Positions 1 through 11,711 of a stretch of DNA of 64,000 bases are shown here, one piece after another. The DNA comes from Takakia lepidozioides (lineage: Eukaryota > Streptophyta > Takakiopsida > Takakiales > Takakiaceae), in contig CM060731.1 of NCBI GenBank assembly GCA_030704615.1, positions 17,732,001 to 17,796,000 of the forward strand, written 5' to 3'. How positions within the stretch are numbered: the stretch's first letter is position 1; the number at the start of each line of letters is the position of its first letter. The notes under the pieces were generated by a model. That model saw only the letters and a program-made list of their open reading frames with translations. It did no database searches and was not told the origin of the DNA. A program made the position numbers and the translations under genes.

Positions 1-29
1 TACAGTGGAGACGTGATCTTCTTGGATGT

Positions 30-126
30 GACTCTTGGGTTTGGGCTATTTTGTCTCCTTGCTTCATAAGCCTGAGTTGGAGTACAGCTTGAAGGCACCC
101 AGCCTGTATGTGGTTGTTTGGAGAGC
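30..126. repeat. Dispersed direct repeat, copy 1 (pairs with 14194-14285)
   Basis: A stretch of about 95 bp is nearly identical to 14194-14285 in the same orientation; both contain TTTGGGCTATTTTGTCTCC and TGGAGTACAGCTTGAAGGCA. The homology ends on both sides, so this is a short dispersed repeat. Its family is not recognised. The following GC-rich stretch (about 285-500) shows no gene. Confidence 0.8.
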
Positions 127-517
127 TGCAATATGGATCTGCTATGGTTTTCATATATTCTGTATAGGATAGAGCCCACCTCGAAATGGGCAGTACTCAC
201 ACGGGTAAGAGTCTCTTCTCTCTTGTGACTTCAGTTGTTGTCATCTCCCTCTCTCTCCTCCGAACTAATTGTCTTTACCGAGCTAAGGCCCCGGCCGCAC
301 CTGCCGGTTAGCTAGCAGGCCAGTAGCTGCAGCTATCGCGCCGGGTAGGTAGCAGAGGTCTGGCAGGAAACTGGGCGGTGGCCGCACCTGGCCTGTTAAC
401 AGGAGCGCAAAAACAAATACTCGGGCTGCCCGCCCGTCTTCCCCGCGGCTATGATGGACGGAGCTCGTGGGAGCTGCTTGACTCCACAACTGCGAAACCT
501 GCAGGGAAGAGGGAGCT

Positions 518-895
518 GTGTGGGGGGCCTTGCTTGGTGCCTGTAGAGTTCACAGCGATTTGGAGCTAGCAGAGCGTGCAGCAAAAGTCTTTCTTGAGTC
601 GGATCCACACCACCCTGCAGCCTACATGCTGCTCTCAAACATCTATGCTGCAGCTGGCAGGTGGGACGATAAAGCAAAGGTGAGAAAGACAGAGGAGTCA
701 GAAAGGAGCCAGGGCGGGGCTGCATTGAGGTAACAAGCAGATGCATACTTTGGTGTAGATGACAAACTGCATCCACAAAGTGAGGAAATCCATGCTGAGC
801 TGAACAGGTTATCTCAGCAGATGAACGAGGCTGGGTATGTGCTTGATACACGTTTTGTATTGCATGAGCTGGAGGAAGAACATCTGAATGTTTGT
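518..895 (+). pseudogene. PPR (PLS-class, E/E+ region) pseudogene fragment
   Basis: The first part (518-680) reads as the C-terminal E motif of a plant organellar RNA-editing PPR protein, with WGALLGACRVHSDLELAERA and AAYMLLSNIYAAAGRWDD. After KVRK the frame enters unrelated sequence and a stop. Homology resumes at about 739 with DDKLHPQSEEIHAELNRL and MNEAGYVLDTRFVLHELEEE, the usual bridge from E+ into the DYW domain. No PPR repeats lie upstream and no DYW domain follows. The break between the two parts and the missing ends show a dead remnant. Intact relatives bind organellar transcripts for C-to-U editing. Confidence 0.85.
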
Positions 896-899
896 GGCC

Positions 900-2012
900 A
901 GGTTGGGCAGCGGAGTGTGGGAGGGTGGATGAAGGGGAGGTGCATCTTTGATTTATTAGGATGGTTTGAACATGAAGAACCCAATGTGGAGGTATTATAT
1001 ATCTTCTTTGTTTTTGTGCACAAGTAGGAAGGTGCCAATTCTGCGGCCAGCGGCTTCCAGTCATCAAAACATTGGTGTTCCAACTTTCCGGAATTGCCAG
1101 CTGTATATGTAGAGCTCTTTCTGTGTGTGTAGGACAGTCCCGTTAAAGCACAGAGTGGAAGATGTTGTTGAAGAGGTTGCAATGGAGAGCAAGGCCCTGT
1201 TGGTCCTTACCTGAAATGTAGCTATCTTTGTAGATTTATTGATGACTTGAGAGTGTATATAATATTGGTGGTGACTTATTGAAAATGCACTGGCTCTAAA
1301 GTTACCGGACTGGAGGTTTGTTCCCTTCACATTCAAAAAATGGCTCTCTTTAAGACCCGAGCATCACCGGTGTTGCAGCTGTTTGAAAGAGATGTAAACC
1401 AGTTAGTTTGTGCTTGTCTAAAAGTGGCCAGAAACCCAGGTTGGCAAGAGAAGAGAGGAGGTGGAGAGAATAGGGTCTTGTGTAGAAATAGTACTGGAAC
1501 AGGTTACTGCTAGCTGTACACCCTGGTGTGCCAGATAACATGTTGGGAGACTGCCCTTGCTGCACATCAAGTGTCAGATAATATGGTGCAACAGGATGTA
1601 GCTGGAGAGAGATTGCCCTGGTTAACATCTATGCCAAATTGTTGGAGCATGAAGATGCACACGAAGTATCTGAGAATGTGGAATGAATTGTGGTTACATG
1701 GAGTGCAACGATGACAGCATTGATGTGACAGGGAGGCTCTGGAATCCTCTGAGCAAATGATACATTTTCAGATTCGGTTTTTGAAATCTCATCACCCACT
1801 AGTATTTGTTTGCATTGACTTTTGAGTTTGTAAAGTGCATTCTGAGAATATCAGCCAACACTAATCTTAACTAAGCGAGTTCAGATGGGTTTTTTGATCA
1901 ATGTGGTGAGTTATCCAGGCAGGTAGGAGAGGATGTATCTTATTGATCTCTGGTAGGTGTATTATTGTGCAACCAGGTGGCTTGGTAGTGCATATGGAAT
2001 GATGATTACCAT
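900..2012. other. No recognisable gene
   Basis: I see no conserved protein, RNA gene or clear repeat in this stretch. Short open frames occur on both strands but none resembles a known family. Confidence 0.5.
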
Positions 2013-2372
2013 GGCTTGCTACCCTTGTTTGGTCCTGTTCTTTTTCTGTCAGTGCTTGCCTTATGTGTTGTGTCTACTTCTCTCTGTAAGCTCATTCCAA
2101 GGGTGGAAAAGACTTCCAACTTTGCTCCCAGTCTTCTGTCATCTATGTGACAACCAGAGGTTTTGCAACAGTGGGCTGCAGTTTGATTTCCTGGCTTGCT
2201 ACCCTTGTTTGGTCCTGTTCTTTTTCTGTCAGTGCTTGCCTTATGTCTTCTCTGTCTACTTTTCCCTGTAAGCTCATGCCAATTGGGGTGGAAAAGTCTT
2301 GCCAACTTTTCTCCCAGCCTTCTGTCATCTATGTGACAACCAGTGGTTTCGCAAGAGTCAGCTGCGGTTTGA
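2013..2372. repeat. Two-copy tandem repeat, period about 180 bp
   Basis: Copies begin at about 2013 and 2193, both with GGCTTGCTACCCTTGTTTGG and both containing CTTCTGTCATCTATGTGACA. They differ by scattered substitutions and small indels, so the duplication is not very recent. No coding function is evident. Confidence 0.85.
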
Positions 2373-3611
2373 TTTCTGGAGAGAGAGAGAGGCAAAGAAA
2401 GACAAATTGTAGTGTCTGCAGGGCACCCAAGGGCCCATGGAACATCGTTAAACATTAAGAAACATCTTTGAGGTCCTTGTTAGATCTCTGTAACCTTCTG
2501 ACCAGAGAATAGGTGATCAAAAATTATCTGGAGCTGCTCTCCTGATAGTTAGCCCTTTGGTGTTTGCCTGAAACAGTATTGTGGGGTGAAATTGTTTGTC
2601 TCAGAGGTTGGCAAAGGTGGCAAGGGGAATGTACCACTCAACAGTTTTCCGGCAATTGTAGAGACTGAGGCTTGTGATGGAAAAGATGTAGAGCTGATTG
2701 AAGAGGATGAGTTTTCACTTGAGGAGCTAATGGTAGATCATGGAAGATGAACGAAATAGCAATGTCGGTAAGAAGAAAGGGTTTCTTAGAGTTGGAGCTT
2801 TGTAAAGCCCTGAAAAGACCCACTCAAAGTAGAAATTTCATCTTGAGACTGGTATATTTTGTCCCAGTTTTGTTCGGGAAGTGTCAGACATTTGAAATAT
2901 CACCACTGCCAGTTGTTTGTAGCTGATAGCATGGCATGTGTTCATAGTTCAAACAAATTCACAGCAATAAATTCTGTTCAGATTAGTTCATGAATCCTCA
3001 TTTTGTTCTCAAAGCTTTGACGCTGAAGAGGTTCCATGATGTGCCCTCTATCACATTGCTTAACCCCCTTTGAGTCTTCATAGAGATGTAGCATCCACAG
3101 AACTGCTTTGCCAGTGGAATTAGCCAGTCGTTCTGGCCTGAAATATGCATTCAATTACAGTGCCTAACCCAACCCCGCTTCAGTTTCAATAGAAAAGAAG
3201 ATCCACAGAATTGACATTGCAAGTTGAACCAGCTGGTGGTTCTTCCCTGAAGAAACAAGAAACCTGAAAGCCCCTACTCAGGGAGCGAATCAGAGTTGTC
3301 CATATTACAATGGTACATCATGATATTAGGTGAGCAGTGTTAAACTGATACCTCCATGGAGTCATGGATATCCTGGTACTTCTGGTTAATCCTCATGGTT
3401 GTGGAGGGCTGGCTTTGAATCAACCCTTGCCTCCAATCGGAAGGGATCAAAATCAGGAATGCATCATGTTGTGTATATGCTTGCAAAGAGCCAATATTTA
3501 AGTCATAAGGGGAGGGAACTTACTAGAAAGGTGGCTGACATCATGGTTCTCTTAACAATAATTGTCATGAATGATAATCTGGTTGACGACTTACCAACCT
3601 AAATTCAGCCC
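2373..3611. other. No recognisable gene
   Basis: Nothing in this interval matches a family I recognise on either strand. Confidence 0.5.
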
Positions 3612-4030
3612 AATCTGTGGAAGTCCACAGAAAAGCCCCCGGGAAAAGTATCGCAAAGAGTTCAAGCTCTACTTCAGCTGATCACGAACACAACGTTCCA
3701 GGACGAGGGGGCAAACAGGAGGGCTACTTTGGACAATTGTGGACAATCCAGGGAACAAAAGAAGGTCTTGCGGAACCTTGCAGGGCATCTTATTGACAAC
3801 AGTGAAGTGGTTTTGGCCAAGGCGACCAAAAGGATCGTAGACTCAAAGCCACAGCCAGCTCATATAGCACTCGACTATATGAGTCGAGTGTCCCGATTTC
3901 AGTGAGACAATCTTAAGCGTGTTGTGGAGTTGCTGCAGGAACTGAATGAGTATCTCAACAATCATAATTGTGCTACTGCCTCCAGAAGTCAAGTCATTGT
4001 GCATGGAAGATCAAAAAGTCTGCATTAACG
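3612..4030 (+). pseudogene. Fragment of an unrecognised protein gene (relative of 16925-17230)
   Basis: One frame is open from about 3612 to 3902 with strongly protein-like composition (KVSQRVQALLQLITNTTFQD, REQKKVLRNLAGHLIDNSEV, LAKATKRIVDSKPQPAHIA), then a TGA. The same frame continues past the stop with VVELLQELNEYLNNHNCAT and ends with TAA near 4027. The tail matches a second fragment upstream of the DCD gene at 16925-17230. I do not recognise the family. The in-frame TGA and lack of a start suggest a degraded gene copy, though an unannotated exon with an intron near the TGA is possible. Confidence 0.5.
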
Positions 4031-4135
4031 TTCGTCTCGCACACGTTGGCCCAGCTTGGCACGACCGTCCACCCAGCCATGCCTACATGCCACGACCCTT
4101 TCTTCTCCCTCGCTCCCGCATGTTTTCCATTGTAA
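4025..4135. repeat. Dispersed repeat, copy 1 (pairs with 41226-41340)
   Basis: About 110 bp shared with 41226-41340, including CCCAGCTTGGCACGACCGTC and CTACATGCCACG, in the same orientation with small indels. The family is not recognised. Confidence 0.8.
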
Positions 4136-4239
4136 AAGATTCAGCAATTGCCCAGCTCTTTCACCATTTCCAAAACCTGAATGTAGTGAAGCAACCCAGT
4201 TTAATAGATCACTTACTGAAGATCCAAATATTTGGACTT

Positions 4240-4300
4240 TAAGAAAAAAAATAAAAAAAATATAGAACAGGGGACAGAGGCCCTGGAAATTTATTAAAGG
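4240..4300. repeat. Short dispersed repeat with ACAGGGGACAGAGGCCCTGG core
   Basis: An A-rich run is followed by ACAGGGGACAGAGGCCCTGG and AAATTTATTAAA. Similar cores occur near 15288, 15404 and 15834, with a diverged one near 6171. The A/T-rich neighbour suggests the tail of a retroposed element, but the element type is not established. Confidence 0.6.
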
Positions 4301-4977
4301 ATTTGGACTTATTACCATGAATGTGGAATCATCATCATTGTATACTACTAGAGCTTTCAAGGATTGTTTTTAATAAAAAAGCTTTCGATTATTGTAAACA
4401 AATGCATGGAATACATGCCGGGCCCTGGAAGTTATAAGGTAATTATGAATAGGCTAGAGAAATCTGGAAGATAGTGCTTCCGGCGCTTTCCTGAAACAAT
4501 CCTTGACCATTTTTTAAAAGTTTGAATTGTAATATATAAATTCTTTGCAACTGGTATCCTTTGTGGTCTACTGACCCAATGAACTACATCCTGTTAACAT
4601 AATTCATCTGTAAATATGGATGAAATACTCCATGTACACCAGTCTTGAACTAATTCGTTTGCCAATGTGTTACATTTGAGAAATCCCTATGTGTACTCCT
4701 GCCTTGGGAAGACAGGGCCAACAAACACCTAGTCTGGAAAGGGCTCCTCCTTGTGAACAGTGAGATCTTTGAAAACTCACGATCTTACAAATTTTCGCCC
4801 TCTTCCATGGTCATGATTTCATCCATTTTTTCTTTATACAACCAAGGAGGTATTGACAACATTATCAAACTTGTTTTGGCACTAAAGCATAGTAGCTCTT
4901 ATTGCAAGAAAGGGTCAACAAATGAAAGATCATGAAAACCCCAGTCAGTTAAGTTTTGAGCTATATCTATATATGTA

Positions 4978-5130
4978 CATATTGACACCTCCTGAAGGAA
5001 GCATAAATATGGTGTCTCTTGACCTGGAAGGGCTACTGCCTTCAGTTGGGAAGGTGGACACCTTTGTGACACCAATCGGTGGATTCAACCCATAACCACT
5101 TCTGAGGTGTATGGCTACAACTTGATACAC
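4978..5130 (-). repeat. SINE-like repeat, copy 1
   Basis: On the minus strand this copy contains GGGTTGAATCCACC, which resembles a Pol III B box, followed by a body shared with 5580-5730 and 10740-10850 (GTGTCCACCTTCC, GCAGTAGCCCTTCC, GAGACACCATA, GGAGGTGTCA). A tRNA-derived SINE is the best guess. No A box or tail could be fixed with confidence. Confidence 0.5.
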
Positions 5131-5579
5131 TTTTGATGAGGGGGAGGGAGGCCTTGATCAGATTAAGGCAAGGGAAAAATAGTGCAATAAGGCTTACAAG
5201 AAAACATATTTTAACAGCGCCTCGGTCCCTTTCATTTAAAAATAATAATAAATATTATATAGACATAATAATTTCAGGTTGATTTTTGACCAATGTTTGC
5301 TCACATTAGTCCCCTGGGCATGTGCGCACATTGGAATATAATCTCATAATATCCTGAAATAATGCCACTACAAGGCAAAATTCGCTCATTGAAAAAGAAA
5401 CAAAACAATCAAGAAACGAATGAAATAATCTCACTTAGCACAATGTAAGTCCAATCCATATAACATAGGTGATTTTTCATCCATGGAAATGGTATTTTTA
5501 CCTTTTGTTGGTTCTATGCTCACAAGATTGCCGCTTATCATGGACTCCTAACTTGATCGCTAGCGCTTCTATTGTCATG

Positions 5580-5730
5580 CTTAGGGCACTAACGCAAGTA
5601 GCCCACTGGTTGCCTGTGCATAACGTAGGTGATCTAGGGTTCAAAGTGTCCACCTTCCAACGGAAAGCAGCGGTAGTCCCTCCCGATGAAGAGACACCAT
5701 AATTTACACTTTCTTGGGGAGGTGTCATGT
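5580..5730 (+). repeat. SINE-like repeat, copy 2
   Basis: This copy has GATCTAGGGTTCAAAGTGTC (degenerate B box) and then the same body as copies 1 and 3 (AGCGGTAGTCCCTCCCGATG, GAGACACCATAATTTAC, GGGGAGGTGTCATG). It is in the opposite orientation to copy 1. Confidence 0.5.
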
Positions 5731-6169
5731 TTATCTTATTTTAATTACGCTTCGGACTCAGTGATGCAGTAGGATTTGTTCTTAGCACGTCACACTTTGT
5801 AATAGGCTAGTAGCTGTTAGGGCTGATGCGCTGCTAACCGAGATCTCAAGGTGAAGCAGTGTTCGTATTTCAGCTTGCCTCCGATCGTTGGGCTAAGTGA
5901 GGGTGTTATCCAATCATCTTGATGTATCCCTCATGGACCTTAATCAGACGCAAATGCAAAAAGAAATGAAATTGTAGTTTTAAAGCTGGTGAAGATGACA
6001 ATAAACAAAAAAGAATAGAAGGAAAAGTGGAAATAAATGTAAAGAAAATGAGCAACAACCACGACAAAGTAAGCATTATTTGAAATACAACATGTTTTAG
6101 AATTAACATTGGGTAGTCCAACTAGGTGAATATTATTTAGTTTGAAGATTTAAAAAAAAAAAAATTACA

Positions 6170-6360
6170 GAGGAGAAGTAGCCCTCGGTACAACTTTATT
6201 TATAAGGGGATAAAATAAACCCCGTGGGGCCATGAAGCAAACACACCAACAAAGGTGTGGGATGAACCGGCCTAGGAAGATTTGGACTAATCAAAAAATT
6301 GACCGTATTCATATTAACTAGGGTAGCCTGTGCCATTGGCCCAAGTGTCCAGTGTCATCT
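6170..6360. repeat. Diverged dispersed repeats
   Basis: The stretch opens with a diverged form of the GGGGACAGAGGCCCTG repeat next to an A run. At 6318-6345 it has CTAGGGTAGCCTGTGCCATT, whose reverse complement is nearly identical to 41055-41080. No coding capacity is seen. Confidence 0.5.
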
Positions 6361-6783
6361 AAGTCCAAGTGCAATCCCCTATGTATCCAAGTGTGTCTCC
6401 TATGTCGAGGCCCATGTGTGAAGAATTGAATTGAATTGTTTAGTAGGTTGTTCCAAGAAAGCACACTTTCCTATTTTTCACGAATTTCAGGTGACCAAAA
6501 AATACTTGAAATTCTCCCACACCGCAGGTCCAAAAATTATGAGACCAAGTCGGTGCACCCTCCTCATCGAGGGTTTTCCAACGGTACCAAGCACTAGGGC
6601 TGCCCCTGCAGTTTGGGAGATCTCGGGGCTACAAAACAAGACAAAACAAAACAAACAAAGAAACTACCTTGTTTCATATATTGACAAGGTATCTGCTTGC
6701 TAGTCTAAGGTCATTCATAGTGGCAAGACTAACTTATCATTTGATGTTACACATTAAACTTTGATAAAGTTATATGTTCATAC

Positions 6784-7135
6784 CAATGTTGGGCGGTTAT
6801 TTGAATTTCTCTCTTATACCCGGCAGTTACCTATCCGGTTATACATATATATGACCGGCGGAGGTGAAAAAATGAAGTAACCGGTCCAGTTAGGAATCAG
6901 CGGAGGTAACGCATTCAAATAACCGAGCAATAAACCTCTTAAAGAACCGCCCAATACCCGCAGTTATTTGATGAAAACCACCGGTTATTTGAGGTTTTTG
7001 TAAGTAACCGTAACCGCTGAGGTTATATTTAGCCATAAAAAATTTAATAACCGCAACCACGGTTAATAGTTTCCTAAAATTCGAAACAACCGGAACTGCC
7101 GGTTATGAAAAAAATCAAATAACCGCCCAACACTG
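6784..7135. mobile_element. hAT-type MITE, 352 bp, with perfect 8-bp target site duplication
   Basis: The ends are inverted repeats: CAATGTTGGGCGGTTATTTG on the left and, in reverse complement, CAGTGTTGGGCGGTTATTTG on the right. GTTCATAC flanks both sides (6776-6783 and 7136-7143), an 8-bp duplication typical of the hAT superfamily. The inside is packed with AACCG/CGGTT motifs, as expected for subterminal transposase-binding sites. There is no open reading frame, so it is non-autonomous. The intact duplication and near-identical ends suggest fairly recent insertion. Confidence 0.92.
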
Positions 7136-7573
7136 GTTCATACTTCATACGGGCCAACTCTAAAAACCAATGGTTTGCAGTACACATAGATGAGAGTTGA
7201 ATGCGCACATTGCTCGCACATTGGAGACTTACCAGTACGAGACACTGGACCTGTTGTCAATTTCCCACTCCTTTCCTATCCAGCGCCGCCCTTACGCTTT
7301 ATGCCTCTCCCTCAACCCTCCTCCCTCCCGGGTCCCACACTCCTCCAATCTGCTCCCACCCCCATGTCCCCTCCTCCTGCAAGTTTATATAGAGAGGAGG
7401 AAGGTAGTGGAAGTGGAACTGGAGAGGAGTGGACCGGGACGGATCCCGGATCCACTTCTTGGAGATGAAACAAAATTATTCTACCCACTTTAAAAATTCA
7501 CTCTATCACCTATTATACAACATCTAACCAAATTTAAACCCCAAACCACAACACTATCAAACAATGTCCCAAG

Positions 7574-7668
7574 CCACTAAGCTACCCCATGCTTGTTTGT
7601 GACACACCCAAGATTTGACAACACTAAGCTACCCCATGCTTGTTTGTGACACACCCAAGATTTGACAA
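7574..7668. repeat. Two-copy tandem duplication, period 47 bp
   Basis: The unit containing ACTAAGCTACCCCATGCTTG and TTTGTGACACACCCAAGATT occurs twice with essentially no differences, at about 7576 and 7623. Confidence 0.85.
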
Positions 7669-7784
7669 CGACACCGCTAAAGGCATCATCCCGAGGGCAA
7701 GTCCTTATGACTAGTAGGTTCCCACCTACGCATCCAACTCCCATCCTATGTCTAATTGTTCCTAAGTGATTACACATGGATAGG

Positions 7785-7885
7785 GCCCACCCCTGAAAGG
7801 GCCAGTAGCCAGAAGGCGAAGTGGCTCTTAGTTACGCCGGCCTCGGCTAGAGTCTTCTATCTCTCTCACATTATACATGGTAAAA
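7785..7885. repeat. Dispersed repeat (copies near 11295-11385 and 52895-52960)
   Basis: In reverse complement this contains AACTAAGAGCCACTTCGCCT preceded by an AGAAGACTC-GCC core. The same order occurs at 11295-11385, and a shorter diverged form lies inside a COQ5 intron near 52895-52960. It behaves like a dispersed repeat of unknown class. Confidence 0.6.
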
Positions 7886-10380
7886 AACACACAACGACTT
7901 AACATTTGTAATTGAAGTGTTAAACCAAACACATGAGAATACTAAACACTTAGTAACTTCATCTTAATATTTACTATATAAATGTAAATATATAGATGGA
8001 TCATATGTCCAAAGTAACAGCCAAGAAAAACTATAACTTTGAAAAGCCTACAAATGCATACAAAAAGGGAACCTCTTTGGAGCTGAAAACAAACTAACGC
8101 TAAGGATCAACACTTGCTAGAAATGGGTTCAAAACAAAATAGAAGGGTGTTTTGATTTTGTTGTTTAGTTCTTATGATTAATGCAATTGATGTTGGGCGG
8201 GGTCCTCCACATTGATCGGTGAAAGACAAAGATTAGACAAGCTCCCGACAATTATAGGGGTCGGGGCATGATATGCAAAATAACTGTTTGATCTAGATTT
8301 CTTTGTGAGGAGTCGAAATCCACAACAAGCTTGTCAACCTTTTTCCTTTTTTAAAATCTATAAAGGGCCCTCCACTCCTTCGATCCCCTAGTCATAAGAT
8401 TCGAATATACATCAAACAACATAATCTTATTGCAAAGAGACCTACCTTAGCTAACTCTTGCCAAAGCAAATGTAACTTTACATGGTGTTACTTTATATCG
8501 AAGGGCTACTACTCTAGCTAGACAACATTGAATCCATTCCTCCAAATATGTTTGAGAGTGTGAGCTCTTAGTGTTACTCGAAATGAGGTAGAAAGAGGCC
8601 TTTAATTCACTTGCCATTACAATTGAGAATGACAAGATAGGAGAAGACCACGTGTTTTGGTTGTCAATTAATTAGCATAGAAATGAAGAACATGTCTCCA
8701 GGCTCTAATAGGGAAAGCACATTTAACCACTCAACATGGTCTTTGTGACTCCTAACAAACAACTTTTGGTTCTTTGATGGGTTGTCTTTGCCTCCATCTT
8801 TCTCCCCTCATCACTTATCAAGGTGGCTGCTGCACTCGGGGAAGTCACTCCCTATATAGTTTAAGGAATCACAGAGGTATTTTCTATGGGGGTATTAATT
8901 TTTTTTCCCTTTCTTCATCCACCCTATAGTAACATAGAAATAAAACATTGTGCATTTTGTAATATGCACAATTATTTAGCATGCTATTTAATTTTTTTTT
9001 TGACTGTAATCATCAAATATTTGACACCCTATAGTAACATAAAAATAAAACAATTTTTTCTTAGAGTGCCAAATATTTTATTGCTCAATGCTCTAATACA
9101 TCTATCAAACGAATGAGAAAAACTGTTGCATATTTTTAGTGTAGTGAAAAAATATTCTTTAGGTGAGAGAGCGAGGTACCTTATAACAAATGAATAAATA
9201 GGAGCTTCCAGCAACACAATGAAGTCAACAACTAGCATAACAAAACACTTGAGTCGGAGAAGAAGACAAAGTGAGGAAAAAATAAAGCAACCCTACACCA
9301 AAACACATCCTCCCTAAACCAAGTCCTCTCAACCAAGCCTAGTCCAAATCCCGTCATCTAGGTCCAACTAGTCATTTATGAAGTCTCAACACAAATATAT
9401 CATAGAATGAATAACACATGTCCTTCGCCATTGTGACACCCCTATATTAATTCTAAAATATATATAATTGGAGCATATATTCATAACCCTATTTTTATTT
9501 AAATCCGGTATCCACAAATAAGGACACCCAATTTTATCTCTAAAAATATTGTAAGTTTTATCTTCAAATAATATATGTCACCCTATATTTTTTTGCACGC
9601 CGCTTGGAAAAAAATTGAAGTGTGACTTCCCCTGGCTGCTGCACCACCAATTTTGCAACATGGAAGGTTTTTAACAAGCGGCTAGTCTCGTATGGCTCCT
9701 CTTTGTGAATAGTGGAATATACTTTCATCCATAATAAACTTGAGAATTCATCCCTTTATTTTTCAAAAGTTGTTCAGTAATAGAGATGTTTATATGAAGA
9801 AGGTCTTACCTAGAGTAACGCACATCATGGAGGTAGTTTTGAGCAAAGGAGAAGAGGTGACACCTGGAGAAGGCACAACAGGGGCTTAGCAATTTTTTGA
9901 TAGTGATGTGTGGTCTCCCTAAAGAGGAGCCCACAAAATTAATCATTTTGACCATTTGACCATTTTGAAATGATACTGGTTCATTGATAAAATTAAGCAA
10001 GCTAATCTAAAATATGATTTATTCTCTTATTTTGGGATGGAGTCATTGGAGCTCATATTGAAAGAAGGTGTGGAGAAATTATTGAGACTCAGGCCATGAA
10101 AATACAATGGATTATATTGAAAAATAATTTTAAAATGTATGAAAACCTCCCAATGCGGTACCTCATTTCAGATATTATAGTTTGACGGGGTAGTTTCCCC
10201 ACTGGAAGCCTTCACCGCCTTTTCAGTGGTTATTTTCAGTGGTTAGTTTTTCCACCTATGACTTACTATGCTGTGTTTCTCGGGCTTTTATGTCCTTTAA
10301 AAATAAATAAAATAATGCTTCTTGAGGCCACCGTCCCTCTTGAAAAAAAAGAGAAAAGAAAAGAAAAGTTTGAAAGCCTA
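7886..10380. other. AT-rich stretch without recognisable genes
   Basis: No conserved protein or RNA gene was found. There is a short internal similarity between about 8925 and 9025 (CACCCTATAGTAACAT in both). The sequence looks like decayed repeat-derived spacer. Confidence 0.5.
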
Positions 10381-10382
10381 TT

Positions 10383-11200
10383 AAAATGAGACAATAGCAA
10401 TAATGTAAGAACTTGATAACTTGGTGCAACTGTGCGATCTCTGCAAGCGTGCAGTATGTCGGTTTCCATCGTGTCAGACTGGCCTCGTTTCATTTTTGTA
10501 TTTTTTATACTTCCTCAAAATTTGTGAGAAGTTACACCAATTGGAGTGACACTCCCTTCAATGTCATTCGGATGTCCAACGTCCAACCTCGTGGGTCGCT
10601 AGAGTGTCACTCAAATTACTAGCGTCACTTTGGTGATGTCACATGTTTGTCACTCCGGTGTCTCGGATCACGTTCAATCTGTAAGTATCACTCTTGAGGT
10701 TGTCGGTGACATCACTGGACTGGACATCGACTAGGGTAAAATACAGCAGAGTCAAACCTTACACTAATAGTGTCCTAGGTATGGAAGGCAGTAGCCCTTT
10801 GGGGTCAAGTGACACCATAAGTTACGCTCCCTTCAGGAGGCGTCATACTTACTTACTTGTCCGAGGTAAGAGGGGTTGGGGAGAATTTGACATGGAGGCC
10901 TGCCGGAGCCAATTGCAGATAGCCAAAGTACTGTCAAATCAGACACTTGCTTGAAATAAGTTCTTACATTATTCTTATTGTTTTCTCTTAAACAGAGGTA
11001 ACTGCCATCACCTTACCAGTATGCTAGTCACCGCTGCTTGAAGACCTTCTACATTCTAAAGTATTGAATAGTGAATCCAGGGTAAGATAGCCCCCCATCC
11101 CCCCGACCCATGGAGCAGGGCCGAAATATGGTGAAAGTACCATCAAATCGCACGCGTGCATTAAGTTCTTACATAATTCGTATTGTTTTCCTTAAGAGAC
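10383..11200. repeat. Cluster of dispersed repeats, including inverted ends and SINE-like copy 3
   Basis: A motif close to AAGTTCTTACATTATT lies at 10955-10985 and, inverted, at 10390-10412, so the block between is bracketed by short inverted repeats. A third copy lies near 11158-11195, with further relatives near 41125-41200 and 46460-46495. Within the block, 10740-10850 is the third SINE-like copy (GCAGTAGCCCTTTGGGGTCA, GACACCATAAGTTACGC). The elements' true limits are not fixed. Confidence 0.5.
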
Positions 11201-11294
11201 ATATGTACATTGCTGTAATATATGTCTTCTACAACGATTGTGCATCTTAGGACAAATAATATACAAATTTGTGTGCTTGGAAAGGAGCTGCAAG

Positions 11295-11385
11295 CATAAG
11301 AGGGCGAGAGAGAGAAGACTCCGGCCAAAGCCGGCCTAACTAAGAGCCGTAACTAAGAGCCACTTCGCCTTAGGGCTACTTGTAA
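11295..11385. repeat. Dispersed repeat (relative of 7785-7885)
   Basis: Contains GAGAGAGAAGACTCCGGCC and TAACTAAGAGCCACTTCGCC, the plus-strand version of the 7785-7885 repeat, with a small local duplication of CTAACTAAGAGCC. Confidence 0.6.
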
Positions 11386-11478
11386 GCATAAGAGGGCCAC
11401 GGTTATAGCAGTGCATCCATCAACTAACGGCCCTCTCTTCCTTCCTTCCTCTATTTACAGTCGCTCGAACATGTGGAG

Positions 11479-11482
11479 CCCC

Positions 11483-11521
<39 letters not shown>
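11479..11521. repeat. Poly-C run and (CT)n microsatellite upstream of the TM9SF gene
   Basis: About 13 C residues are followed by roughly 17 CT dinucleotides, about 190 bp before the TM9SF start codon. CT-rich tracts are common in plant 5' leaders and core promoters, so it may lie in the leader. That role is inference. Confidence 0.8.
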
Positions 11522-11527
<6 letters not shown>

Positions 11528-11711
11528 CCTGCAGAAAAACTCAGATGCAGAGTGCCGGAGACAGATCGAGAGGGTGGATGCTGATGTAGGTGTTTTCTGA
11601 CAGGAAGACGAGAGCGGCTAGGTGCTAAATGAGGCTGAATAGGTGAAGAGCGTCCCACATTCACGACCCTTGGTACGAGGGGCAGCGAATGGTATTTGAG
11701 GAGTGGGCGGC

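Noticed and set aside
11703-11711. Earlier GTG start for the TM9SF protein
   Set aside because: GTG is not a usual plant start, and the ATG at 11712 directly opens a typical signal peptide.
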